From NCBI GenBank assembly GCA_018894105.1, contig CM032126.1, positions 27,006,391 through 27,070,390 on the forward strand: a stretch of 64,000 nucleotides of DNA, read 5' to 3'. The notes under the pieces are model-generated. The model ran no database searches. It saw only the letters and a list, made by a program, of their open reading frames with translations, and was not told where the DNA came from. This document shows, in pieces, positions 47,317-59,098 of this stretch. The first letter of the stretch is position 1. The number at the start of each line of letters is the position of its first letter. Source of the DNA: Jacaranda mimosifolia. Its lineage: Eukaryota > Streptophyta > Magnoliopsida > Lamiales > Bignoniaceae. Made by a program: the position numbers and the translations under genes.

Positions 47317-47724
47317 TGTTATATTTGTGGCTCAAAAGTTTTTTGGACAAAGTGTTTTGAGCTCTAACTTAAGGTTTTCTAAGCTTTAGTACATAACCCT
47401 GCAGGATTGGCGGACAGAATGTTCTGTCCCCTGGCTCAAGTTTGTATCAGCCGAAGCTCAACGGTTTTGTATTTTAGAAACTTTTTTATATTTGGTTTTT
47501 TGAGAAGGGTTTCGTGAGCAGCAAAAATATAGAAAATCTAGAGAGAACTTTGTTCTTCTTCTTTGGCTTTGGGAGATCCTTTTGTAAGCTTTTTGGCACT
47601 TCTAACAATCTAGTGAAACTTCTCTCTTCTCGCCCATAGATGTAACCCAATTGGGTGAACAACGTAAATTTGTATCTTGAATTTTTTCTTTTATGCATTT
47701 CTATTTCCTGCTTTAGTTATAACA
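47317..47724 (+). repeat. 3' LTR of the nested Copia element
   Basis: 408 bp, preceded by the purine-rich CTAAGGTAGAGAT and followed by the CATTG duplication. It carries a small insertion relative to the left copy (near 47580-47610). Confidence 0.9.
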
Positions 47725-48871
47725 CATTGCACTTTGCTGGAACTAAGTTCTAGTAGATCCTTCGTTGATGCACTCCCTACTTCTAAGAATTATGAAGAAC
47801 ATAAAATTGAGAAGAGATAGAGGAAGCTGATACAGAATAAACAACAGTTGTCACTAAATTCTCTTTTTGCAAATGAAACATTCCTATGTTGTGAACCAAC
47901 ATGTGCACATTTGCCTCTCATTTGATGCAATGCACGTTTGCAGTTGTGATGATATGGCCTCCGCTCGACGTCCATGTCACACATTGATAAGCTTCCATCA
48001 AACAAACACCGAAACATCATGTAAGCTTCAAGTTATATGCTTATTACTACTAATAAGTAAAATTTGTCATGTTAAAGTGCATTGATCAGTTTATACAAAA
48101 TCAGGGAACTGATGAAATTGCTAGTTTTTCATCCTAAATTGTTAATATTTTACTGTTTGGAATTTTTGCACACTTCATATAATATTTGTTTGTCTTTGTA
48201 GGATCCAAAGTAGACTTTGGAGGGCATATATTTTTTAAAGAAGCCATTCTCTTGTGAACTTGGTCTTATGAGGTCTTTCCTATGTACTTAACTTCGATAT
48301 TAGTTAAGGAAAGATACATTATTGGAAGATTCTAAAATTGGGACTGGCGAGTTCTTGTAGTGTATGTTCCGCAATATGCATCTTTATAGACTTTGTTATT
48401 ATCTTGTAGAAGAAGGCATTTTCAGAAAGTGGACCTTCATCTAAGTGTCAGATCACTAATTCAGAGACTTGACTAGCTCTATCCTTGGAATAGTCATAAG
48501 GTTTTAAAATCCTTTTTGAAGATTATATTAGAAAATTGTCTTTTACCACTGGACCGACTCTAGTTTTTTTCACTATTTTCATTTGGAGACTAAAGAAAAA
48601 TTTGATTATGCTTTCATCTTGGTTAGAAAAACGATGGACTCTATACATCTGAAAGCATAGAGTGGAGATATTATTCTTTGATCAGTGATTGCTGGAACTT
48701 ATACTCCTCTACTAGTACTTTCTGAATGCATGTTTAAGTTCAACAAAATGATTTGGTAAATGACAATGGTATGTGGCTGTTTTGTTCAACAGATGATCAT
48801 AAAATGCATTAAAGCACTTGAACTCTTTTTCAACTATTCCCAATTGGGCAAATTTTTTAAAGGCCTGAATC
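47725..48871. repeat. third unit (C), right part
   Basis: After the Copia duplication the unit resumes with gene copy 5. Then, past a deletion of roughly 0.8 kb, it aligns with the DNA that follows copies 2 and 4 (for example CATCCTAAATT at 48139 and 16408; AAGCATAGAGTGGA at 48654 versus AAAGCGGCATAGAGTGGA near 32662). 48021-48871 holds no gene. Confidence 0.7.
47790..48020 (-). pseudogene. small Cys-rich protein family, copy 5 (5' end lost)
   Basis: It opens at MMFRCLFDGSLSMCDMDVER, lacking the seven N-terminal residues and the promoter of the other copies, because sequence above 48020 switches abruptly to DNA that lies beyond the promoter elsewhere. The core continues RPYHHNCKRALH (one core Cys is now Arg) to NVSFAKREF, ending in a Phe/Leu/Cys-rich tail by drift. 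The Copia element lies 66 bp beyond its stop. Confidence 0.75.
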
Positions 48872-48876
48872 CTTTG

Positions 48877-49394
48877 TGAGGGTAATTATTATTGTCATTA
48901 TGCAAAAAAACCATTTTACCCCTGCACTATAATTAAAATACCCATACAGGACAAGATCCACATCTTTTTACTCAGGTCGAGTCATGACCCAGATAAACCC
49001 GACTCTGGTTGGGCCATGACCCATATGTTGGACCGTTGATTAGCCGATGATCCTACGCGTGATATAGAGCCAGCACAATCCGTACATGAAGGACCAAACG
49101 TCGCCTATAAAAATCATATCCAGAACAATTCCAGGTTAAGTCATATCATCTAATTACCACTTACTAACTGCATCTTATCTCCTCTTGATCTCGAACTCGA
49201 TTAATCATCTCACTAACTTAGGCATCAGAGGGCCTTAGCTGAGGGCAATCTCAGCTAGCCTAATGTGTTCTTTTGTGGTCAGGTCAGAAGCCCAAAATTC
49301 ACTTGTGTGGTTCAAGGTCAAGGTCTTGACTGCGATCAGGGTTACAAGGGACATTTAGGATCGAGGTCATAGCCGTGGAACCCGAGCCGCATCA
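48877..49394 (+). repeat. 5' LTR of Tat2
   Basis: It starts TGAGGGTAATT and ends GCCGCATCA. A TATA box (TATAAAAA, 49106-49113) marks the likely sense promoter. Confidence 0.9.
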
Positions 49395-49396
49395 GT

Positions 49397-49414
49397 TGGT
49401 GCCGTCTATGGGAA
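49397..49414 (+). other. primer-binding site of Tat2
   Basis: TGGTGCCGTCTATGGGAA differs from the Tat1 site by two transitions (C to T in a CG, and G to A), as expected from decay of methylated cytosines. Confidence 0.8.
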
Positions 49415-49455
49415 CTCTGACTTGATTCATCGATAGCAAGAGTCAACCGTAAGTG

Positions 49456-51049
49456 ATGGATAATACACCTAGACGAACTCTGGATACTCCAATCCCCATA
49501 TTGCCTATGACCCCATATTCGCCAATATCGCCCACCCTCCCTCGCCATTCGTGGCAATGTTGCAGAATGATCAAGCAAGAGTGGAACTAAAGACTTCGCC
49601 ACTAGATCCCAGTGGAAGGCAGATCATTCAAATCAAAAGGAATGATCTAGAACAACTAGTCTTTGAGATGAGCCAGCGATTATAGGAGGAACATGAACCC
49701 CAGGAAGAGGTAGCGGCGCCTCTCCAGGCAACCCCTGTGCTGGTGAACCGACTACTATTCCAAGAGAAGAGGCCGGGTCCATCGCTAGTAGAAGGGGTGC
49801 AAGGATTGAGAATATCGAGGGGATAGGAGACAACAGACTCTGAGGAGATGGGGAGCAAGGTAGCGAAAAGGATAAACCACCCACCAAATGTTTATCGAAG
49901 AAGGGTCCAGATTGGAACCATTGACATTGAATAGGGATGATCCGGAACTCAAGAGGCCCCAACCTTGGCTTTCCAGTGAGGAGGTTAAAGAGATAAATGA
50001 CCCAGTTGAGCAGGAAGTTCGATGAGCTTAAAAAGAAGGAGACCTTGGTATTGCAAAAGAGGAACTCATCATTCTTTGTAGAGACATTGGCTAAGTCTGC
50101 GGCCTCACACTTTAAACTACCCAAATTGCCTAAGTACGACGGGAACAAGGACCCCTAGGAACACGTAACCGCATTTGAAAATATCATGAACTTATACAGA
50201 CAGTTTTACGCCATGAATTCCAGGATCTTTGTAACAACGCTTAGCAGGAGGGCGCAAGAGTAGTTCATGGGGCAAGTTTCGGGAACAATAGTGTCTTATG
50301 ATCAGCTCATAAGGAGGTTTTTATACCAATTTCCTAGTAAGAAGAAGTCTAAGAGGTCAACCACATACTTGTTTACCATACGGCAGAGGGAGGACGAGAG
50401 CTTGAGAAACTTCATGAACAGTTTCAACAACAAGATGCTAGAAGTGCAAGACTTGCGTATTGACATGATCGCAAGCATCCTCATCCATGGCCTCAAGAAA
50501 AGACCATTGGCATCGGCTCTTGTGAGGGAACCCCCAAAGGACATGGAGCAGATGATGGAGGTAACACAGTGTTATATTCAAGATGAGGAGATCAACATCA
50601 TGAAGGACCATGAGTGGTCCAAAGATGCTCCTCGAAGGTTTGAAAAAGACCAAGGACCTCCCAAGGCTCAATCTAAAAAAGATTGCCAACGTTCCCTACT
50701 GTAGAAGTACAATTACTGTGCCCCGCTTATCACCACGAGGTCTCACGTACTTATGGTTATCAAGGGAACGAAGATATTACAGTAGCCCCGAAAGATGCGA
50801 GATACACTGACGAGACGAAACTTAAACAAGTATTACCGCTTCCATAAGGATAGGGGTCATGATACTGAGGATTGCACTCAGCTCAAGGATGAAGTAGAGA
50901 GGCTCATCAGACAAGGATACTTGAAGGAGTTCATTGCAAAAGAGTTCAGAACTAAGGGCGCGAGTTCGAAGGAGAGCCTGGGAAAAAGAGGGATCGATCT
51001 CGAACTCGAAGTAGATCCCGCAGTAGGGAGAAGAAGGGCAAGGAGATAG
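49456..51049 (+). pseudogene. gag of Tat2
   Basis: The start ATG 49456 gives MDNTPRRTLDTPIP and then frame breaks. The best-preserved parts are 50267-50704 (gag core: LIRRFLYQFPSKKKS, then LFTIRQREDESLRNFMNSFN) and 50795-51049, with the knuckle-like YYRFHKDRGHDTEDC and QLKDEVERLIRQGYLKEF. The first Cys of the knuckle is Tyr here. Stops at 50265, 50702 and elsewhere prevent a full product. Confidence 0.82.
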
Positions 51050-51191
51050 CCGATGATCCCATGGGGGACAACTTACCCAAGCAAGGAGTCATATACATGA
51101 TAGCGGGGAACCCCACATCAGGGGATTCCCATAGCGCAAAGAAGAGGCATGTCAAATCCATCAAGAACCAGGTAATTAAACAAAAAAAAAA

Positions 51192-51850
51192 ATGAACGCC
51201 ATGATGAATATTGCTAATGAGCCCGTTATTACCTTTGATGGCAGGGACTCTCAGGGGGTCGTTGGACCCCAAAATGACCCCATGATCATCACCATGGACA
51301 TAGCAAATTTCTCTGTACATAAGGTCCTTGTAGATAGTGGAAGCTCTATAGACATTATATTTTTGGAGGTCTTAAAGAAGATGGAGCTCACGCTCATGAG
51401 AATTTCACCAGTTTACACACCCTTAGTGGGATTTGGGGGAGCCTAAATCATGCCAGTAGGAACAATCAACCTCCCAGTGTCCTTGGGAAAGGAGCTGCGC
51501 CGCAAGACCTTGATGCTTAAATTTTTGGTGGTAGATGCCTCTTTCGCATATAACGTGGTCTTGGGAAGGCCAGGCCTGAATCAATTTCAGGCGATGGTCT
51601 CAACTTTCCACCTCAAAATGAAGTTCCCAATGAGTAAAGGAATTAGGGAATTGAGTTACGACCAGAAAGAAGCAAGGGAATGTTACCATATGTCTCTAAA
51701 AAATAGGCTCAAGTGTGAAGGCTCGAACTTGGGATCGAGGTTGAAAGGCAAAGACGCAGGGTAAGGGTTAAAGGGTAAAAAAGCCATTGTGACTTCTGCT
51801 AAAGACCTCGTAGACTTGAAACCCTAGGATGAGAATAAAAAGAGGTGAGT
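51192..51850 (+). pseudogene. aspartic protease and linker of Tat2
   Basis: The active site VLVDSGSSIDIIF is intact at 51333-51347 (DSGSS). A TAA at 51447-51449 cuts the domain before the YNVVLGRPGLNQ motif (about 51555-51590). It then runs into the RECYHMSLKN linker. It would process Gag-Pol. Confidence 0.82.
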
Positions 51851-51929
51851 AGAGGAATGCAGAATTGAACCAGCAGGTGGGATCAAGCAAATCGAGTTAG
51901 TACCGAGAGACCCGAGCAAGACGACAAGA

Positions 51930-52878
51930 ATTGGCACCCAGATGACCCCAAAATTGGAAATCTTGACAATCAAATTCTTGCGACATAACATAAACGTCTT
52001 CGCTTGGAAACCTTCGAATTTTGAAGAGATAGACCCTGGGGTGATAGTGTACAGGTTAAATGTAGACCCCCAAGTCAAACCCGTCCAACAGAAAAAAAGG
52101 AATCATGGGGCGATGAAGAACCAGATCATTGAGGATGAAGTAAACAAACTATTGGAGGCGAGTTATGTTGTTGAGATCCAATTCACGAAGTGGTTGTTGA
52201 ACGTGGTGGTCGTGCCAAAAATAGGGGTAAGTGGAAAGTGTGCACGGATTACTCAGACCTGAACAAGGCCTGCCCAAAGGACTCTTACCCCTTGCCTCGG
52301 ATCGATGTGCTAGTGGACTCCACAGCAGGATGTGCCCTCCTTAGCATGATGAATGCTTTCCAAGGATACCACCAAATTTTTATGGCAGAAGAGGATCGGG
52401 ATAACACGACATTCGTGATTGAAAGAGGAATCTTTTGCTATAACGTTATGACGTTCGGATTAAAGAACGTGGGAGCTACTTACTAGAGGTTGGTAAACAA
52501 GATGTTTAAGGACCAGATCGGGGTCACAATGGAGGTATATGTGGACGATATGCTAGTCAAGAGCCTGAATGAGCCCGATCACTTGGTGCATTTGGAGGAA
52601 GCTTTCACCATAATGAGAAAGTACAATATGAAGCTTAACCCGTCTAAATGCACTTTTGGGTTCAAAGTAGGGAGGTTCTTAAGATACCTGGTCAGCGAGC
52701 GTGGGATACAGGCGAACCTGGAAAAGATTAAGGCCATAATCGATATGAGCTCACCCAAGTTAGTAAAGGATGTGCAAAAGTTGACGGGCAAGATCGCTTC
52801 TTTAAATCGGTTCATCTCGAGATCAGCTGACAAGAGTTTGCCATTCTTTAAAATCCTGAAGAACATGAGGAACTTTCA
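51930..52878 (+). pseudogene. reverse transcriptase of Tat2
   Basis: FAWKPSNFEEIDPGVIVYRL, CTDYSDLNKACPKDSYPLPR, AFQGYHQIFMAEEDRDNTTF and the catalytic YVDD (52538-52549) follow in order. A frame change near 52230 and a TAG at about 52484 where Gln is expected break it. Confidence 0.9.
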
Positions 52879-53337
52879 GTGGGATACGTATATGAGAAGG
52901 CATTCCAAGACCTCAATGAATACCTAGCCTCATCACCTATGTTGGCAAAACTTATTCTTGGGGAGCCCCTATACTTGTACTTGGGGACGTCAGAGTATGC
53001 AGTGAGCTCGGTGCTGGTCCGGGAAGAAAACTTGGTTCACAAACCTGTGTATTATGTAAGCAAAGTGTTGCAGGGGGTGGAGAGCAGGTATCTGGAGGTC
53101 GAAAAGTTGGCTCTTGCCCTTATGACGACAGCGAGGAAGTTGAGACCTTACTTTCAATCTCATAAGATTGTTATCTTGACTAACCACCCATTGAGACAGG
53201 TCCTTGCTAAACCTGATGTTTCTGGAAGACTGACCAAGTGGGTTGTGGAACTAGGGGAGTTCGATATAGAGTATCGGAGCAGGAGCTCGATGAAAGCCCA
53301 AGTCCTGGCCGACTTCGTAGTTGAGATGGCAGGATAA
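52879..53337 (+). pseudogene. first RNase H domain of Tat2
   Basis: LYLYLGTSEYAVSSVLVREE is followed by SRYLEVEKLALALMTTARKL and VVELGEFDIEYRSRSSMKAQ; this is the retroviral-type RNase H that follows RT in Gypsy elements. It is open for 152 codons but separated from RT by a frame change. Confidence 0.85.
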
Positions 53338-53340
53338 GAC

Positions 53341-53877
53341 CCCGAACCGAGCGAAAAAATGTAGATGATGCATGTCGATAGGTCCGCCACATCATAGTGT
53401 GGTAGAGCGGGAATTTTCTTTAAAGGACCTGAGCGGGTGGAGCTCGAGTTCGCTATTAAGCAGGCTTTCGGGGTCATGAATAACGAGGTTGAATATGAAG
53501 CCATGGTTATAGGATTGAAGGCTGCCAAACGCTTGAATATCAAGAAGTTGAATGTTTATACCGATTCACAACTTGTGGCTCTCCAAATCGAAGGAACTTT
53601 TGAGACCTGGGATAGGTTAACGACTGAGTATCTAAGAAAGGTAAAAGAACTCACATCGGAATTTGAATTTTGCCAAGTACAGCAGATCCCGATAGAGGAA
53701 AATGAAAGAGTGGATGCCTTGGCTAAGTTTAGCAGTTCAACTATAGGAACCCGAAGCGCAACTATAACCCTGCTGGTAATGGAACATTCTGAGTTAGAAG
53801 ATGATATCTTTGAAAAAGATATGGTGGTGCAAATAGAGAAGGAGCGACTTGAAAGGATAGCCCGATTCAGTACTTGA
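53341..53877 (+). pseudogene. second, archaeal-type RNase H domain of Tat2
   Basis: MHVDRSATS (broken by TAG near 53397), then GVMNNEVEYEAMVIG and VYTDSQLVALQIEG (Asp at 53563), and ENERVDALAKFSSST supply the catalytic acidic residues in RNase H order. A dual RNase H is a Tat hallmark and is conserved at the same place in Tat1. Confidence 0.82.
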
Positions 53878-55034
53878 CGAATAGGACCTTACCTGAGGAT
53901 TCGAAGGAAGCCAAGAGGCTAGCCTTCAGGGTAAATCGATTCGTCATGATCAATGGGGATTTGTATAAAAGATCAGTTGAAAGACCTCTGCTAAAGTGCT
54001 TGAGACCCGAGAGATCTCAGTATGTGATGTGAGAAATCCATGAGGGTAGCTATGGAAGCCACTCGGATGGAAGGTCTTTGGTAATGAAGACCCTTAGGCA
54101 GGGTTACTTTTGGCCGACTATAAGCCAAGATGAAGCCGCCTTGGTGAAAAAGTGTGAGAAATGCCAAATCCATGCCAAATTAACATATCAACTCGCTATC
54201 CCGATGGAACCGATCCCTGTATCTTGTCCTTTTGATCAATGGAGAATTGATATTCTGGGCCCATTCCTAACAGCTCGGGGTTAAAAGAGGTTTGTGATAG
54301 TAGCTGTCGAATATTTCAGTAACTGGGTGGAGGCAGAGGCATCAGTAAAGATCACAGAAAAATAGGTCATGGGCTTCCTTTGGAAGAATATCATATGCAG
54401 GTTCAAGATCCCCAGAGTATTGATCTCAGATAACGAAACTCAATTTAATGGGAAGAAAATCACTGGTTGGTGTGAAGAGCTCAAGATTAAACAACGGTTC
54501 ACTTTAGTAGGGAACCCGAAAGCGAATGGCCAGACAGAAGTGACTAATAAGGACATTTTGAAAAGCCTTAAAGCCTGATTAGATGAAGCTAAATAAGGTT
54601 GGGCCGATGAACTCCAAGGGGTCTTGTGGGCACCTCGCACTACCCCAAAAACAACTACAAGAGAGACCCCATGCTGCTTGGTGTATGGAGCCGAAGTTGT
54701 GATCCCAGTCGAGATTGGCGAGCCGACTCGGAGAATCTTGACTATGAGTCCAGAAATAACGATGATGCCAGGGAGTTCGAGTTAGAGGTAATATAAGAAA
54801 AGCAAGACAGGGCCTATATCAAGATCCAAGAATATAAGAACCTCTGGGTAGGAGATTGGGTCTTGAAAAAAGTGAAAGTTTCTAAGCATGTAGGAAAGCT
54901 AGACCCGAATTGGGAAGGACCATATAAAGTGGTAAAGATAACTAGGCAGGGGTCATATAGGTTGGAAGATGCCAGGGGAAAGGAGCTACTAAGGTCATGG
55001 AACGTGCAGAACTTGAAAAAATTTTATATTTGAA
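53878..55034 (+). pseudogene. integrase of Tat2
   Basis: The zinc-binding region spans EIHEGSYGSHSDG to VKKCEKCQIHAKL (about 54020-54180). The core has FDQWRIDILGPF and YFSNWVEAEA (about 54308-54340), with ISDNETQFNG where families have DNGTQF, and PKANGQTEVTNKDILKSLKA. The C-terminal part reads SKHVGKLDPNWEGPYKVVK to 55034. Stops occur at 54282, 54364, 54576 and later. Confidence 0.85.
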
Positions 55035-55154
55035 AGTGTAATGAACTTTGTAAAGCCAGTGCGTGGCTAATCCTCCTTGTAATGCATTTTACTTAATACG
55101 TTTTAATTAATTCCAAGAACTTATTTCTCATGAAATCTTGTCTATGTTTCCCCT

Positions 55155-55585
55155 ATCAGCAACGAGAAGATCCCAAGACAACGGGATCGAGGGATCTGCA
55201 CAAGATCCCTGCAGCGAGGAAATCCCAAGTTAATAGGATCGAGTTCCCCTATGGTATCTACACAAGATCCCAACAGAAAGGAAATCCCAAGTCAATCGGA
55301 TCGAGTTCCCACATGGGATCTGCATAAGATCCCAGCAGCTAGGAAATCCTAAGTCAATGGGATCGAGTTCCCGCATGGGATCCCAGCAGCAAGGGAATCC
55401 CAAGTCAATGGGATTGAGTTCCCGCATAGGATCTGCACAAGATCCTAGCAGCGAGGAAATCCCAAGTCAATGGGATCGAGTTCCCGCATGGGATCTGCAC
55501 AAGATCCCAGCAACGAGAAAATCCGAAGTCAATGGGATCGAGTTCCCATATGGGATCTGCATAAGATCCTCGCGACGCATGAGTG
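55155..55585. repeat. tandem array of about 61 bp units in Tat2 (about 7 copies)
   Basis: GGGATCGAGTTCCCGCATGG recurs with CACAAGATCCCAGCAGCGAG and GAAATCCCAAGTCAAT between. The unit aligns with the reverse complement of the Tat1 unit (GGGATCGAGATC..., GAGCAAGATC, GGAGATCCCGGGTCAC). Same location relative to integrase and the antisense gene. Confidence 0.9.
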
Positions 55586-55794
55586 GATACTTGAGACAAT
55601 GCATAGATTCTACTATTCAAAGTGATGTCTTTATGTCTATAACAATAATTGACAAAAACCTTGTATTTCATTAAATCAAGGTGATTACAATATCTTTGTG
55701 CATCGAGTTCACAATACAAGATAGGGATTGGGGCATTGGGGAACCCGATCCGAGAAAATAAAAATATAAAATTTCGCCAAGTGCAGGGGGACTA

Positions 55795-58273
55795 ATTCTG
55801 TTGTGCCTGGAGCTCGGTGTCCACGGCTGCTTTGGGAAGAGCAAGGGCTTCAAAGGGAACCTCCTCTTCCTCAGTAGTAGAAGGAAGGACCTCAACCTCC
55901 TTGGCTAAGAACGCGAACTCGTCCTCAGCATCATCCTCGTCAGGGAGCCCGCTTGATGTATAATCTTTTAGATCGGCATCCTTAGTGGGGTCGAGTCGCT
56001 TTAGATCAAAGCCTTCAATGATCCTGTCCAACTTCTGCAATTGAGCTTAGCACTTCAAGAAGCTCATGTAAGCATACTCCACGGCCTTTTCCTCGACCAT
56101 GGACTCAAATGTGCCCAACTTCTTGAAAGCTCGTGCTCCCACCATCCTAGTATTCTCAATTAGCTCTTTATACTCGACGAAACTCTCAAACTCTGCTCGT
56201 CCCTTCGAGCAACTCAACTCATAGGACGCCTTCTTTTTTGAGGCTAAGGACTTCTTCATTTTGGATAGCTTTTGTTCTAAGTCGTTGATCTTTTAGTCCC
56301 GGTCCTCCAGCTCCTCTTTATATGATGCGAGCTCGCTATCGATGGACTGCTGAGTCGACTTTAGATTGGCTTCGAGCTCTTCTTTAGCTTCCTTAAGTTC
56401 CATGACCTTTATGTTTCAGATCATGAAGCGGCTCCTCCAGTAGGCGCACTGCATTAACAATTAATGCATGTACGTGATCCTCTGCAAAAGAGACAAATGG
56501 CATTAACTCGCGAGCCCCAATAGTTGGAAAATTTTCAAAAGTAATTCCACGAGATTTTGAACTTGCTTATATTAGGGCATGGGCACCGTGCTCCTTGAGC
56601 CGAGTGAAGGTACAAGTAGGGCCTGGTCTTGGGTCATCAGGCATCCTTTATACAGCTCAAATGAAGTCTCTCCCGATCGCGACCGTAGCACAGAGCTTTG
56701 ATCTATAATTTTCCAGTTCGGGATCAAAACTAGACGCGAAGAATCGGTGGAAAGCTCGAGTTGATGGTCTTGTAATCTTACATGCGTCGTTCAGCAGGAC
56801 CTCGAGTCTAGCAATGATGTCGAGGTCGTGGGATAAAGCAAGTGAAGAATCAGGCTCAATTTGTGTCTTCTTGTCCGAAGAGCCCCATTTACTCTACCCC
56901 TTACCCTTAGATTTCTCCGAGAGTAGAATGACCAGGGGAGGTGAGCTTTGGGCTCTTGCTTTTAGAGCTATATTTCTGTTTTTTGCCCTTGCTCTCGAAC
57001 ACGCTTTTAGTAGCGACTTTAGCTTCAGGATCGGGCTCGGCGTCGAAACCGGGAACTTGGTTGAGGGGGACTGGCTGTTCAATCGGAGCTGCCACACTGG
57101 GGGATTGGATCAGGATTGATGCGAGGGTCAATGCAGGTGGAGCAAGCACAAGCCCAAATGATTGTGCCTTAGCTAGCAAGGCCTCCTTCTAGGCCTTCAT
57201 CTTGTTGATTATCCTTAGGTTCCTGTTCGACATGACTAAAATAAAAAATAGAAAGAGTTATACGTTGACCTGGTACAGATAAGCAGAGAATAGAGAAAGA
57301 ATGTGTAACAGAATGATAGAAAAGACCATCTTCCAAAGTCCTCTGGACCCGAATGTTAGCCAACGTAAGGATGGTGATCTTGAGGACCTTCTCTTTCAAG
57401 AGCTCATTAGCCTTATACGGGTGGGTAGTCAGAGTGTCTATGAAATCTTCTCCCCACGTGACCTTATCCGACACGGAGGGCTTAGGCTTGCTATGCCTCC
57501 AGTCGGATCTGAACCGCCAATGACGATTGACGGGGGCTTAAATAAAAATGAAATTTTCCTTCCAAAAGCCTAAGGAAGAAGAAATCTTATCTACAAATTT
57601 GCATAAGGGCTGCGTCGTAAAATAGTGGAACCCGCACTCCCCAAATCGGGTCAAGTTCGTGATTAAGTAAAGTGACCAGAAGTGGACAAATGAGGGCTCG
57701 ACCCCAAGGTGGGTCATCACAATAAAAAAAAAAAAGGATATGTCTTATTACGTTGGGAATGAGCTGGGTTAGGCAGACATCTAACCCTAATATAATGTTT
57801 TATATGGGATCGAGGATGGGAAATCTCAGACCCCCCTACAGCATTCCTATTGAGAAGGTGGCACTGCCAGAAATGGGGAGATGCATCCGATCTGACTTAT
57901 TGGGAAAGATTATTTTGTAATCTGGCGAAATAAAGAATCGCGACCTGACCTCAGTGACCACTAAGGACCCTAGGTTTGGAATTATTACTAACAAGGGAGA
58001 CGTTGCGAGAACATACTCTTCCGTCTTGGGATCTTGGATTGACTCACCTATCGGGGTTGACAGTGGACCGATCGGGTTTGGGGTCGAAAGATTGGGATCC
58101 CAGGAAGCGAAAGGAAGAGGAGTGGGAGCCAAGCCTGAAAAGGGGACAATTTGAAGAGAGGTCACGCCCTGAGAACCTGAGGAAGATGAAGTAATTTCAT
58201 TCGACCCCAACTGATTAGGGCTTTGAATCCCTTCAGAGAAAGAACTCGAACCTGAACTCAAACTCGAAGCCAT
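55795..58273 (-). pseudogene. antisense additional ORF of Tat2 (putative gypsy-type transposon protein, spliced)
   Basis: ATG 58273 (MASSLSSGSSSFSEG) is chosen over an upstream ATG because the TATA box at 58408-58415 lies between them. Exon 1 continues to GML at about 57836, where TAG replaces a likely Lys codon. In the same order as Tat1 follow GGLRFPILDP, FVHFWSLYLIT (57538-57720), KVTWGEDFIDTLTTHPY (57169-57474), an acceptor at 57236 before ATGTCGAACAGG, the intron 56482-56566, a helical part (56047-56259) and an acidic tail (55792-56040). It resembles the family named putative gypsy type transposon. Role unknown. Confidence 0.68.
56482..56566 (-). other. predicted intron in the Tat2 antisense gene
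   Basis: The acceptor CTTTTGCAG|AGGATCACG matches the Tat1 acceptor TTTGTAG|GGGATCA. The donor is TAA|GCAAGTTC, a GC-type or decayed GT donor aligning with Tat1 CAA|GTAAGTTG. Confidence 0.55.
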
Positions 58274-58407
58274 TATTATAGAGGAGAAAACGAACCTAAA
58301 GAGATGGGATCTTAAGCTGATGATAATAGATGGATCTCGGGGTCTGAGAAGGCTAGCGGAGATGATACAGAGAGAAAAAACCAAATGAAGTTGCGGAGTA
58401 ACCAGGG

Positions 58408-58415
58408 AATTTATA
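58408..58415 (-). promoter_or_regulatory. TATA box of the antisense gene in Tat2
   Basis: TATAAATT (minus) lies about 135 bp before ATG 58273, with a CT-rich leader and GAACCGTCAC shortly upstream. It is the counterpart of 628-635 in Tat1. Confidence 0.6.
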
Positions 58416-58562
58416 GGATAGGAAAGTGACGGTTCACTCATCGAGGTAGCATCAACGGCCCAAATCAGAAGGGTTTGATCGGATAGCTGTGGTAAGTCAG
58501 CATCTACTTCCATAATTGCATAGGCTCATCTTCCCAAGCAGGAGCAAGAACCAATGCACTTT

Positions 58563-58579
58563 GGAAGTGGGGGAGTTAA
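58563..58579 (+). other. polypurine tract of Tat2
   Basis: GGAAGTGGGGGAGTTAA is placed directly before the 3' LTR start TGATGG. Confidence 0.85.
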
Positions 58580-59098
58580 TGATGGTAATTATTACTATCA
58601 TTATGCAGAAAGACCATTTTACCCCTACACTATAATTAAAATACCCATACAGGACAGGATCCGTGTCTTTTTACTCGGGGTTGGGTCACGACCCGAATGA
58701 ACCCGACTCGGGCCTGGCCACAACCCGCATGCTGGACCGTTGATTAGCCAATGATCCTATGCGTGATACAGAGCCAGCACGATCCGTACAGGAAAGACCA
58801 AACGTCGCCTATAAAAAGCATATCCAACACAGTTCCAGGTCAAGTCATATCATCTAATTACCACTTACTATCTACATCTTATCTCTTCTTGATCTTGAAC
58901 TCGATTAATCACCTCACTAACTAAGGTATCGGAGGGCCTTAGCTGAGGTCAATCTTAGCTAGCCTAACGTGTTCTTTTGTGGTCAGGTTAGAAGCCCAAA
59001 ATTCACTTATGTGGTTTAGGGTCGAGGTCTTGACTGTGATCAGGGTTACAAGGGACATCCAGGATCGAGGTCATAGCCGTGGAACCCAAGCTGCATCA
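58580..59098 (+). repeat. 3' LTR of Tat2
   Basis: 519 bp, TGATGGTAATT to GCTGCATCA, then the CTTTG target duplication. The TATA box TATAAAAA (58811-58818) corresponds to that in the 5' LTR. Confidence 0.9.

Larger units (their letters stand above)
36882..47724 (+). mobile_element. Ty1/Copia retrotransposon with nested insertions
   Basis: LTRs at 36882-37273 and 47317-47724 begin TGTTGTATTTG/TGTTATATTTG and end GTAACA/ATAACA. CATTG is duplicated at 36877-36881 and 47725-47729. Gag, pre-integrase, integrase, RT and RNase H follow in Copia order (integrase before RT). A small palindromic-end transposon interrupts gag, and an Athila 3' half replaces the pre-integrase/integrase junction. The element inserted just 3' of gene copy 5. 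All reading frames carry stops. Confidence 0.92.

Noticed and set aside
58274..58513. Longer N-terminus of the Tat2 antisense protein starting at 58513
   Set aside because: The TATA box lies within it and Tat1 has no matching extension; the start at 58273 aligns with Tat1 770.
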